NCBI GenBank assembly: GCA_964036665.1 | Contig: OZ038532.1 | Coordinates: 22,843,037 to 22,907,036 of the forward strand | DNA: 64,000 bases | Reading direction: 5' to 3' | DNA from: Gordius sp. MW1 | Taxonomy: Eukaryota > Nematomorpha > Gordioida > Gordea > Gordiidae | Shown here: one piece after another, positions 23,069-33,785 of the stretch | How positions within the stretch are numbered: position 1 is the stretch's first letter | How the letters are laid out: each line of letters begins with the position of its first letter | Translations under genes and position numbers: made by a program | Notes under the pieces: generated by a model | What the model was told of the DNA's origin: nothing | The model's database searches: none | Seen by the model: the letters and a program-made list of their open reading frames with translations, nothing else

Positions 23069-24550
23069 ATTCTTAAAATTAGTTAATTTAGGGTTTAAAG
23101 TCCGTTTAGGCGGTTGTCCGTATTTTTTAAAATAATTTTGTACTATCTCTTTTTTGAAATTACATATTGTATTTTTGACACTATTGAAGCAATATAGATG
23201 CCATGCATTTTGGCATGCAGCATCCAGCCTAAATGCAAATATAGGAAAATACCATTTTTCTGTCGCGAAATGATAATCTAGTTGCGTCCATATTTTGGTG
23301 AAAGCGGTCGACACCCCATAAAATAATTAGACATCTTGATCATATGAGGATATTAAATTACAATTTTTTTCGCTTTAGTGATTCTTCCAATAGAGGTGAT
23401 AGGCTTGACCCCATGTTAATTTGACAACATTGTAACAATATTATTATCGTTATATCGGACAGCCATTAAATAGTGTTTTTTTTATAGAAACCCTGCTTTT
23501 ACATCGATATTGACTCGCATTGTTCCTGTGCCCCCAATATTCATTTTTGAAAGACATATCATTAAAATGTGGCTCGTAAAAATTTTTTTCGAAATAAATA
23601 TTTTAAGGACCAAATTACGGTGGTAGTTGATTTACTAAGTCTAATATGACCGCTCCTCCTAAACTTATTTCGTTTTGTCGATTTAAGGAAAATTTAGCCT
23701 CCTGGTAAGGTTGAAATGTGACAAGGGAGTCATTTTTTGTTGCAGCACACCACATATTTTAGCCGAAACGAAAATGCTTGCCTTTTATAAATTGTTTTGC
23801 TTTGTGGTGCCCGAAATAAGGAACCGTATGGTTAAAACAGCTCTGAGCTCCCAAATCATTTTAATATTTTTAAGAAACAAGTAGCCCGTTAGAATTGGAT
23901 ATAGACTTTAAATTCATTAACAGTTAAATTGAGGTTGTAGTTATGCTGAGAAGCATATAAATTACTCATATTCACCACATACAAAAAAAGAAATTGTTCA
24001 ATATTACCCAAGTGGATGGGGTCAAAGGTTAAATTAATTATATAATTTTTACCTCAAAGCGATATTAACTTTGTAATAAGGATATTTTTATACGAGATTA
24101 CTTATAAAAAATTAAATTAAAGCAATAAAAAAGGAGCATTACTCATTTACATAAGCTTACGTACGGACCTCTGCCCAGGGTAACCTACAGGTTACACCAA
24201 ACTTTGGACCAACATTATTCCCATTTTAATTAACCAAAAACAATTAGATTTCATATCAAAATAATTGTGAAAGTGTCAAGATTTTAATGATATAAATTAA
24301 AATAAGATTACTTATGGTTAAATCTCCATTTTTAGTGAATATATGAGAAGTCGAAATTTCAAAATTGCCGATATTTGGGACCGCGTTATTGATGAAAGAA
24401 GGCAGAGGAAAGGGAATAAAACATATCAGCTGATTCGCCTAAGTGTGCTCATTCATATTCAATTTAAAAATTAATATCATCCAATAGTTCAAATATTATA
24501 GGCGTTCAAAGTGGTGTCCCTACAGGTTACACTGGTACTTCTCGGGTTAA

Positions 24551-26146
24551 GAGTTAACAAACATAATTCAAAATCTGAGATAATTTGAATTAATAGTTCG
24601 ATAGTTATAAGAAGTTAAAAAATGGGGCCAAATATACCCCACGAATGCACTCGCGTTCGGGATTTTCCGGAATACTCTCAAGGTTAAATAAAAATTTATC
24701 ATGGATTTATGATACAATGCTTTGCTTTAATGTGCCCATTTGTCATCTATAGTGAAATGTGGTAACAAGTTGAGATCTAGCCTGAGAATGTTTTAGCATG
24801 CGGATACGGAGGGACTTTTATGCTGCTTCAATACCTCGTCTATCTCATGTAATGTAATTGCCTCATATATCAGTAAAATTCAGCTCACATTTCTACACTT
24901 TATTACAAATTAGTTGTTGGCTCTGACATGGACGAAAGTTGAAATAAAAGAAAATAGTGAGAGTGGGGCAAATTATTTAAAAATAAATGACATGATTATA
25001 GTTATATTTTAAAACAAAATAAGAAACTTTTGTGTTAGGGAGAAGACCCCACTTCATTCACGCTTAAGGTGCTATTTGGACATTCCATGTCAAATCGCTA
25101 CTTTTGGGCCGATCTCCTCAGATTTTTATAAAATTTGGTGGAAATGTTAAAAATATTAAAATTAATAATTTCCGAAAATTTTAGCTCATTTCGGCCACTA
25201 CTTTTTGAGTTGTGAGCACTCAAAGGTCGAAAATCGGCCATATATTCCATAAAATTTATAAGTTATTGGCCCCCAAATCATCGAAGATTGTTGTAATAAT
25301 AGGTAAGACCTATCTCCATAAAAAAATTAAAAATTTTTTTTTTCGATTGATCACCTCATAATGGCCGAAATGGCGAAAATAGCATAATTACTGTTGAACC
25401 CTCTCAAACCGTTTCAAATTTAGGACAAATGTTTTATACTATCTAGTAATCAAATTAAATAAAAGAGAAAGTAGGGCGGCTCTTGAAATGGTAATAAATT
25501 GCTTAAAAGGGTATTTTATTATTTAACGCCAATATGACCCTCTAAAAATGGTTTTATTGCTCATTTAGCCATCTTATAATATTAGTATATCTAAAAATAC
25601 AAATATTTTTGCTATAAATTAACACCCCAACCCCCCAACCCCAAATTTTCTTTCAATTACAATCAAAATTGCCAGTAATTTTGTTCCAAACATTATTTTA
25701 TTGTAATTTGGAAACAGGCTCGTAAAATAGCTATAAAAATATCATTTAAATAAAATCGTCAGGATTATCGAAAGGTTTTAAAAATGCCTTGTCATCACAG
25801 ATTTATTTCTTTTTTGGGACGTACGAATTAATACCCTGTAGCGCGAATTTCAAGTGATGTCGAATTCTTTTAATGAAATTTGGAATATAAATTATAATAA
25901 AAATTATGAGGATGAAACAATAATAGTTGGTTCGCTTCATCCATGCGGGCGGTTAAACTCTTTCGCTTTCTCAAGTAAATGTCAAAAATTATCTACCAGG
26001 AAATTGGATATATTAACAAATGTAACATCACCTTTAACCACAACCGGGAGAACTTATACCTTATCTAGATGTGAAATGCTTGATGCGACATTAAAATATA
26101 TTGTCTTAAGTAAAATTAATATACTTCAAATAATGGTAAATTAGTT
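24551..26146. other. Non-coding spacer with an interspersed repeat
   Basis: AT-rich sequence without a recognisable gene. About 25300-25690 is an inverted copy of 31540-31922 (shared landmark: AACCCTCTCAAACCGTTT and its complement). A 96-codon frame (about 25857-26144) ends two bases before the next mobile element and matches nothing I know. Confidence 0.6.
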
Positions 26147-27505
26147 TTAATTGCTATGCAATTTATGGGCTCACTTTCCATTTTCCGATGTCTTGTCAGG
26201 CTGTTCGGTGTCTTGCACCTAATGTCTTGTTTTGTTTACTTTTAATTTATTTTGTTTACTTTTAATTTTTGTTAATTTAACTAGTTTTTGGGTTCGAATC
26301 CCGGGTTTTTTTTTGACTCTTATGATTGTTCTTGTTACTACCATTGATAATAAGACTTTTTGGTCGTCCGCTGGGTGCTGAGCTGACCAATGAAAAAAAT
26401 GACCATTGGCCAAAATGTCAATCCAAGTTTTTTTTTCGTTTTTTTTGACTATTATGATTGTTCCTGTTACTACCATTGCTATTTTGACTTTTTGGCCGTC
26501 CGTTGGCTGCTGACCGATGGAAAAAATGACCACTGGCCAAAATGTGAATCGAAATTATTTTTTCGTTTTTTTTTGCCTAACATTAACAATTACCCTATGC
26601 CCTCCCCTAGCAGAGCCTATACCTCTACTGATATGGGTTCCTGTGCCCCCCCCCCTTTACAAAAGCCTATGCCTCTCCTGATGTGGTTTCGAATCCCAGA
26701 GAGGTTAAATTTATTTTTTATTTTTTTTTAAATTAATACTTGATTGTTCTTGTTAATACCATTGATAATAAGACTTTTTGGCCGTTCGTTGGCTGCTGAC
26801 CAGTGGAAAAAAATGACCATTGGCCAAAATGTGAATCCAAATTATTTTTTTCATTTTTTTTGATTCTTATGATTGTTCTTGTTAATACCATTGATAATAT
26901 GGCTTTTTGGCCGTTGGTTGGCTGCTGACCAATGGTCCCAAATTATTTTTTTTCATTTTTTTTTTGACTATTCGTTTGTTCTTGTTAATACCATTGATAA
27001 TATGGCTTTTTAGCCGTTCGTTGGCTGCTGACCAATGGAAAAAATGACCATTTGCCAAAATGTGAATCGAAAATTTTTTTTTCGTTTTTTTGGCTAACAT
27101 CGATTAATAGACCATCTGTTGGTACTGACCAATGGAAAAAATGACCCTTGGCAAAAATGTGATTCGAAAATTATTTTTTCGTTTTTTTTTTGACTATTAT
27201 GAATTTATAACCACTTTTACCCTGTCCTGGCTGCTGACCAATGGAAAAAATGACCATTGGCCAAAATGTGAATCGAAATTTTTTTTTTCCTTTTTTTTAC
27301 TCTTATGAATTTATATCCACTTTTACCGTGTCCTGGCTGCTGACCAATGCAAAAAAATGACCTCTGCTCAAAATGTGGTTGAAAAAGTTTTAATTTAGCA
27401 CCTGTACATTTTTTGAGATATCCTTACAATACCTGTCGCTGCTCATTGTGACATTTTGTCATGTGCGGTCGTAACAGACAATAGCGGAGCTATTGCATGT
27501 CCCTG
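26147..27505 (+). mobile_element. Helentron-like element, copy 3 (variant subfamily)
   Basis: Starts with the family 5' repeat. It then has a variant leader (GGGCTCACTTTCC, and a tract related to the self-complementary TTCGGTG-TCTT-GCACCGA seen near 30320), a T-arm-like GGTTCGAATCCCGGG near 26290, and about nine ~120-bp tandem units to about 27390. The usual 3' subterminal repeat and GAA hairpin are missing. A different small hairpin, AATAGC-GGA-GCTATT near 27480, may mark its end, so the right boundary is a guess. A fragment of the variant leader recurs alone at about 30270-30335. Confidence 0.65.
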
Positions 27506-27833
27506 CTTGTTACGTCGCAAGTCCATTATTAATTATTATTCAATTAAATTTCATTATTCTCCATTATATATATTTGTAACTTTTTATGTTTGTTATTTTG
27601 TTTTATTAATTATTTTGTCTGGGTTACTAAATTTTTAAATGATTTTATAAGCCACCCGAGTAAGTTTTAATTGTTTTTATTATATATTATCCTCGTCTAG
27701 GTTAGACTTTCTTTAGTGTATTACTAGTTTAATTTATTTGCTAAAATATAAAAGGCAAGGAGGGGGTAACTAGGCAAGGGGGGGGGGTGATCGTGACAAT
27801 TTATTTATTATTATACATGGCACTCTATGTTTG

Positions 27834-28134
27834 AACCAGGCTATGTATTCTCGATTTTGAGTGATAAATAACAAAACGTAAAACGCATTTCTTAAACGTT
27901 CCATTCCCGAGCGCAATCATCGCGTTCGAATTTGTGTGTTATTGTTTAAAAATAATCCTTTCAAGTCAAAATTATCTTTAAGGGACAGGGTTAAGGTTCG
28001 GGGTTAGGGTTTTAGTTCAGCGTTTTAGGTCAGCGTTTAAGGTCAGGGTTAGGATTAGATGCAATGGAACGTTTAAGAAATGCGTTTTACGTTTTGTTAT
28101 TTATCACTCAAAATCGAGAATACATAGCCTAGGC
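27834..28134. mobile_element. Foldback element, 68-bp perfect arms, 11-bp target duplication
   Basis: 27838-27905 and 28063-28130 are exact inverted copies. CTCTATGTTTG flanks both ends (27823-27833 and 28135-28145). The loop is rich in degenerate GGTTAGG-type repeats. Long arms plus a 9-11-bp duplication suggest a Mutator-like non-autonomous element; this class is inference. No gene inside. Confidence 0.88.
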
Positions 28135-28218
28135 CTCTATGTTTGCAGTCAGCTGAATTGGTTAAGGTTTAAGACATTGCACTCAAAAGGTTTAAGAAAC
28201 CTCAAGGTTACCAAATGC

Positions 28219-30137
28219 TAGTGTTTCGATCTCGTCTCGGTCTCGAAAGCAAAATCTCGTCTCGTCTCGGGAGCGATTATGAAAATCTCGATCTCGTCTC
28301 GGTCTAGAAAAATCTCGGTCTCGTCTCGTCTCGGCGAGAATTCTCGTCTCGTCTCGACATTTAAGAAAAATTTATACAAAATAAAAATTTCTCCTGTTTT
28401 ATTAAAATTTTTAATTAGGTGTTACAAAAATCCAAGTGGTATACCTTTATATTTAAAAGAAAACTTAATACACAAAATGATATAGCGCGAAAAGACATCT
28501 CATTGACAATAGATAACATTTTCTATGGAGTGCAAATTAAAAAACTATAAATAAATTTGAAGTATAGTACGAAAGGATCGCTGTTTGTTTAATATATAAA
28601 ATAGCATAACTGTGCATTAAATTTAGAATTGAATAGTGGTTTTTTTGACACTTTTTAAATTTGAGTTTAAACCAGTACTCTTGTGAGTGTTTTGGAGCTG
28701 AAACTTTTATATAATAATAAATATACTAACTGATAAGACCTTATTAAATTTTATAGTTCTAGCAAATTATAACATTTGTATCAAATTCACTGTGTCTGTT
28801 AAATTTAAACAGACGAAATTTATAAGTTCACCTATATTTGACTTAGTTACATATTTAGGCAAATTGATACCCTACATTAACACTGCTAAAACCTCAAAGT
28901 TGCTTAACATATTTAAGGCAAATGTTTTAGGACATTGATATTGCCATAGTAAATTATAACCCATAAAGATTATTACAGGTTTACTATAGCGTTTTATAAG
29001 CCACAAAGTGCGATTGACTTTTATGGTAATACTATTATAATTATTACAAAATTGATAATTTGTTGCACAAATTAAAAAGTTTTAAAAACAACGATAAAAG
29101 CAGCATTATTAAAGGATCAAGAACATAAGGTTTCAAACTTTAAATTAAAGTGCACGTATTTTATTTTAGGACAAAAATCATTATAATCAAGTTAGTATTT
29201 TAAATAATTATCTTCCAATTCGAACACTTTGCCATTAAATAGTTATTTATCTAGTACACCATAAGTTGTGTATTTATTTTATATTGCAAAATTACCACAA
29301 CTATAGAAAATATAGTATCAAATGCATCTGCCAACTCCAGTTTATGAGGTGAAAAGTAATGCATATCAAAAAACAATGTATTCACGTAATGTCTTATTAA
29401 GGTTCAAAAATTTGGGAGGTATATTATTAGTTGAAGCATAAAACTTATAGAAAACTCATGATTTAAACGGTGTCATTGAATACTCAGTTGAACTTTTAAA
29501 ATCGTTAGGCAGGCACAAATGACATTAGGGTACCCAAAAAAGCTCGTGCCACCTTAGCTTAACTTGTATGATTATTCAAACTAATTGACCACCAATTTAT
29601 AATTACTGCACTGCATCCAGTAGGATGAGAAACTGCTAAGTTCAAATATGCTTTAGTAATATTTACTACTCCATCAGAACTCATTCTAAGTCTAAAATTT
29701 TGTAACATTTAATAATTCTTAGGATACATATAGATATATGTGAGAGATATTCTATTAAATTATTCAGATACCCTAAGTGCCATCCATACTTAGGTAAATG
29801 AACTGAAATTGCCAAATTTTAAAATTTTTGCGATAATATATCATAATTACTACACTTAGGTGTTTTTTTAATATAAAATATATTCACATCATATTGATTT
29901 ATATTTAATACATTAAATGTAAATCAGGCATATTAAAATTCACAATAATTTGCTAAAATCTAATGATCAATAAAAACCCGAGATCTCGCCGAAAAAATCT
30001 CGTCTCGTCTCGTCTCGACATCAAAATTCTCGTCTCGATCTGGGGTCAGTTTTTCAAATTCTCGTCTCGTCTCGTCTCGGTTTTTCGAGACGAGACGAGA
30101 CGACACCGAGAATTTTCTCGGTTTTCCCGCATCACTA
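28219..30137 (+). mobile_element. hAT-type non-autonomous element with CTCGT-rich ends (copy A)
   Basis: Begins TAGTG and ends CACTA, with an exact 8-bp duplication CCAAATGC at 28211-28218 and 30138-30145. Both features fit the hAT superfamily. About 150 bp at each end is packed with CTCGTCTCG (left) and related CTCGT/CGAGA motifs (right), arranged as inverted subterminal arrays, as transposase-binding repeats often are. The 1.6-kb middle is AT-rich with no long open frame, so it must depend on another element's transposase. A second copy in the other orientation lies at 48931-59057. Confidence 0.88.
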
Positions 30138-30145
30138 CCAAATGC

Positions 30146-31080
30146 CATAATTGAAACCCATAAAATGCAGTGCAGTGCGTATTAAGAGAGAACTATATTT
30201 TAACGTGTATTCGTTTTTTTTGCATCTGTGCAAAATGTGTCTTGTCACTTGCGTAGAAAGGGTTTATTGTTATATGGGCTCACTTTCCATTTTGTTTGTC
30301 CGCCTATTCGGTGTCTTGCACCGAATGTTTTTTACACCCTAATATAAAACAATTAATAACTGCCAAAAATAAAAATGAATTTATTAAGCGTGTGCTCTCC
30401 TTGCTAAACAAAATTACCTTAATAACTCTTTTATATATTCCACAATGTCAATAAGCCTAATGTGCCCTTGAAAATATTATGTGATTATATACATATTGAA
30501 TGAAATTAAATTCAAAATGTTTTACATTCCTTTTTGTTAATTTATTTAATTAAATAATGTTTTTGTAGATAAAGAATTTCTATTATAAAATATGAATTAA
30601 ATTTAGAGATTTTTGTTGAAATGAAGCATAGTTAAGCTAAATAAATATTATTATTACAAATTTATTCGTTTTTTAAAAAATAAACAAATAAACGACATTT
30701 AAAAATCAATTTTTTGGTAAAAAAAACATTTAGACAAGCTATTTTGTTTTAAACAGATATTATATCAATGAAAAGTTATCATAATAATTAAAAACTTTAA
30801 ATAAATTATAAAGTCAAAGACGTTTAATTTTTTTTGATTGCCTTAATAATATTTTAATGTTCACATTTTATTTTACAAAACAATCCCTTGTTACATAGCC
30901 AGCTTCTGCCAAATTTAAAAAAAAATACTATTCTTTTTCTTCTTCAAATTTTTATCACATGCAAAACATACATTATAAAACGGCGAGTAAAATTGAGGTT
31001 TTAAATTTAAATGAATTTTCCACAAAAAAGTAGATTTTTATGTTGTGTAACTAGCATGGGAGTAGCCAAGGGGGAAACCC
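30146..31080. other. AT-rich spacer
   Basis: No gene recognised. Apart from the fragment of the copy-3 variant leader at about 30270-30335, I see only AT-rich sequence with short frames. Confidence 0.6.
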
Positions 31081-31084
31081 TAGC

Positions 31085-31356
31085 AATTATCCTACCCCCT
31101 ATAGGTATTCTCGCCCCTTCCCACCTTTCTCGCCCATAAATTGCATAGCAAATATGCTACATTTATACGGAGTATAGATGAGTCGTCCCCCCTTCCCCCT
31201 TCCCTTCCCCCTTCCCTTCTCCCCCTTCCCCGGGGGTCTGGGGGCAGAGCCCCCAGGAGATGGGGGTTTGGGGGCAGAGCCCCCAGCAGGGGGTTTGTGG
31301 GCGAAGCCCCCAAGGGGGTCTGGGGGCGAAGCCCCCAGTTACGCCCGAAGGGCGTA
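31085..31356 (+). mobile_element. Helentron-like 3' end with five consecutive hairpins
   Basis: The family's 3' half only: CTATAGGTATTCTCGCC, the subterminal repeat CGCCCATAAATTGCATAGC, a pyrimidine tract, then five hairpins at 31238-31256, 31269-31285, 31296-31312, 31320-31338 and 31341-31355. Loops are GCAGAGC or GCGAAGC, and the last is ACGCCC-GAA-GGGCGT. Other copies have one hairpin. The 5' half is missing here. Confidence 0.75.
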
Positions 31357-31539
31357 TTTTATAGGCGCTTGAAGATATTATGCCCTCCGTCATACTTTTT
31401 TCATAAATACTTATTATTAAATATCAAATAAGAATCAATCAATATATACTTGTACCTACAACTATTTTGAAGTAAATGATTTAAGGTCATTTTACAAAGC
31501 TGTTTCTAATTCAAAAAAAGAAATTTGTAGCCTAATCGG

Positions 31540-31922
31540 AGAAAAATCACTCGCTATTTTGATTGTAATTTATAGGGAATATGTGGGGGGGGGGGGGGGT
31601 TGGGGTGTTTATTTATAGCAAAAATATTGGTATTAGATATACTAATTTTATAAGTGGCCAAATGAGAAAAAAAACATTTTTAGAGGGTCATATTGGCGCC
31701 AAATAAATAAAATACCCTTTTAACCAATTTATTACCATTTCAATGGCGCCCTACTTTCTCTTTTATTTAATTTGATTACTAGATAGTATAAAACATTTGT
31801 CCCAAATTTTAAACGGTTTGAGAGGGTTCAACAGTAATTATGCTATTTTAGCCATTTCGGCCTTTATGAGGTGACCAATCGATAAATTTTTTTTTAATTT
31901 TTCTCTATGGAGATAGGTCTTG
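31540..31922. repeat. Interspersed repeat, inverted copy of 25300-25690
   Basis: About 380 bp in opposite orientation to the copy near 25.5 kb, including a long G run here where the other copy has CCCC-rich sequence. Origin unknown; no terminal structure seen. Confidence 0.8.
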
Positions 31923-31984
31923 AATCTGACGCATAATGTGGAAAACCGATAATAACGAAAGTACTTACAAACTAGATATATCAT

Positions 31985-32560
31985 CTAAAATATCAAATTC
32001 AAAGGAGTTAATTACATAAATAAATATATACAATATATATACAATATATATAATATATTATATATAAATATAGGCTGTATATAACACATATAGTAATATA
32101 CCATAATTATATTAAGGTATTATATATATTTAAACCCATCTATATATTCCTAAGTATATAAACACTAAAGATATACATTTACAATTATATAAGCACAATA
32201 TATGATTATAATTTTAGATATACATATATAAAAATATAAATAATAATAATAGAGTATTATATTTATATATACATTTATATTAAGGATAGTTTAAACGTAC
32301 TATATTTATTTTTATTGTTTTTATAAAATAGCCATAGTGTATTGAAATACTATGAATATTTCTATTCATTATATATATTTACTTGTACATATAGGCATAA
32401 TATATATAAAGCTATGCAAATTTATTTATACTTATATATATATATACATAATTATAATCTATTAAATAATATTTATGTAAAATGCATATTTACTTATATA
32501 TATGTAGGTACTAGTACTATATATATTATATGTATATATAGAACTTACTATCTAGTAAAT
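31985..32560. repeat. TA-rich simple sequence
   Basis: About 575 bp made almost wholly of TATATA/ATAATA motifs. No gene. Confidence 0.85.
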
Positions 32561-32774
32561 TAGTTTTTCATGTCTAGATTTCAAAGTTTTTAGGTCTCCC
32601 AAATACTACTGGGAGATACATCATCCCAAATAAAGTCCCTCTCCTATGCCCAGCTTTTAATATTAAATAGGCAGAACTTACCATCTGTTAAGTTTTTTTT
32701 TAATTTCTAAATTCTAAAAATTTTAAGGTCTACCTTCCAGCCTAGTCCCTGTGTCTCTCTTTTTAAGTAATAAA

Positions 32775-33179
32775 ACAACATATAAGTCTGTGAAAAATGT
32801 TTGTTGCTTGACATAATTAGGCTTTTGCTTTTAAAATGCTAAAAATTTAAATTTAGATAGTTACCTTCAAGTAATTAAAAACATATAGGTTTGTGAAAAA
32901 TGATTGTTGCTTTGCTTGACATAATTAGGTTTTTGCTTTTAAAATGCTAAATATTTTGATTTAGATAGTTATCCTCAATTAATAAGTTTGACATAATTAA
33001 GTTTTTGTTTTTAAAATGCTAACAAATTTTGATTTTGATAGATTTCTTCAAGTAATAAAGCAACATATTTCAAACTTATTTGTGCATTTCAATTAAAAAT
33101 CTTATATAATACATACATTTTATGTGTATTACAATTTATTATTAAAGTGTCTTTAAGTAGCTATATGTAGGTGTAAATG
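32775..33179. repeat. Satellite-like region, first unit (~105-bp tandem repeats plus AT-rich tail)
   Basis: About three ~105-bp repeats with the core TTGACATAATTAGG...TTTTAAAATGCTAA, followed by a conserved tail. The same block plus tail recurs at 38318-38930, so a longer unit is itself repeated. Three insertions interrupt this copy (33180, 33653, 33786). Confidence 0.8.
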
Positions 33180-33504
33180 GTGTTCCCCCCTTTTCTCTTA
33201 TTATTTAGCTATTTACTTTTTTTGCACCTTTTCCTATCTCCATATGTATCTACTCTATTCTTATAAAAAAACATCCATCCCTACAATCGCTATTGTTAAT
33301 TTCTCGCTATAACCAGTTTTTGTAATTTTTTTTTGTATCTTTACTTCATTTTTATTTTTTGAGACTTCATCTTCTCCTTTTTTTCCTGAAGATGGACCAT
33401 AAGTGTCCGAAATATTGCGTTCCATTTCCCTCTACCTACGCTATCAATCCAAATCCACCGTATTTATACAATGACATTTATATAAACGGATTGAAAATTA
33501 TTGA
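33180..33504 (+). mobile_element. 325-bp retroposon with 19-bp target duplication and hammerhead-like core
   Basis: CTATATGTAGGTGTAAATG flanks it exactly (33161-33179 and 33505-33523), and the sister satellite unit near 38800 lacks it. It contains CTGAAGA, a GGAC/GTCC stem and GAAA at 33386-33412, resembling the core of a hammerhead ribozyme. There is no poly(A) tail. Could be a 5'-truncated LINE end, a SINE or part of a Penelope-like element. Confidence 0.65.
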
Positions 33505-33785
33505 CTATATGTAGGTGTAAATGCATAAATCTATATTTATAATCATATATTGTGCTTATATAAGTGTAAATGTATATATTTAATGCTTATATACCTAAAA
33601 ATATATACACGAGTATAAATATATATAATACCTTAATATAATTATACATATGTATCGTGTACCCATACACGAAGAATGAAGTTAGCGTATCCGGAGATAC
33701 AAGTATACAAAGACTAAGCCAGATGTTTACTTTGTTTGTAAAAGGTATAGACGCCGCCGCCACACATCTCTCCTTTTCTAATTAA

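Larger units (their letters stand above)
13066..24546 (-). mobile_element. Decayed piggyBac element, split by the Gypsy insertion
   Basis: Termini are CCCGACAGGTACCA at 13066 (next to TCAA, a mutated TTAA) and ...CTCGGG|TTAA at 24541-24550. The element lies on the minus strand in two pieces, 13066-13456 and 23069-24546. Reading on the minus strand, 13400-13435 gives a cysteine-rich tail (GRCVVCNK), about 23075-23314 gives the transposase C-terminus (WYFPIFAF, IVQNYFKKYGQPPKRTLNP), and about 23500-23585 gives MNIGGTGTMRVN. All three resemble the intact transposase at 34008-36253. Frameshifts and internal deletions leave only about 1.9 kb of it. Confidence 0.85.

Noticed and set aside
25854-26144. 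96-codon ORF
   Set aside because: AT-rich, no motif or splice context, ends at the boundary of a repeat; not enough to call a gene.
31238-31356. GC hairpins as rho-independent terminators
   Set aside because: Eukaryotic context, no T-run at each hairpin, and position at the 3' end of a repeat family.
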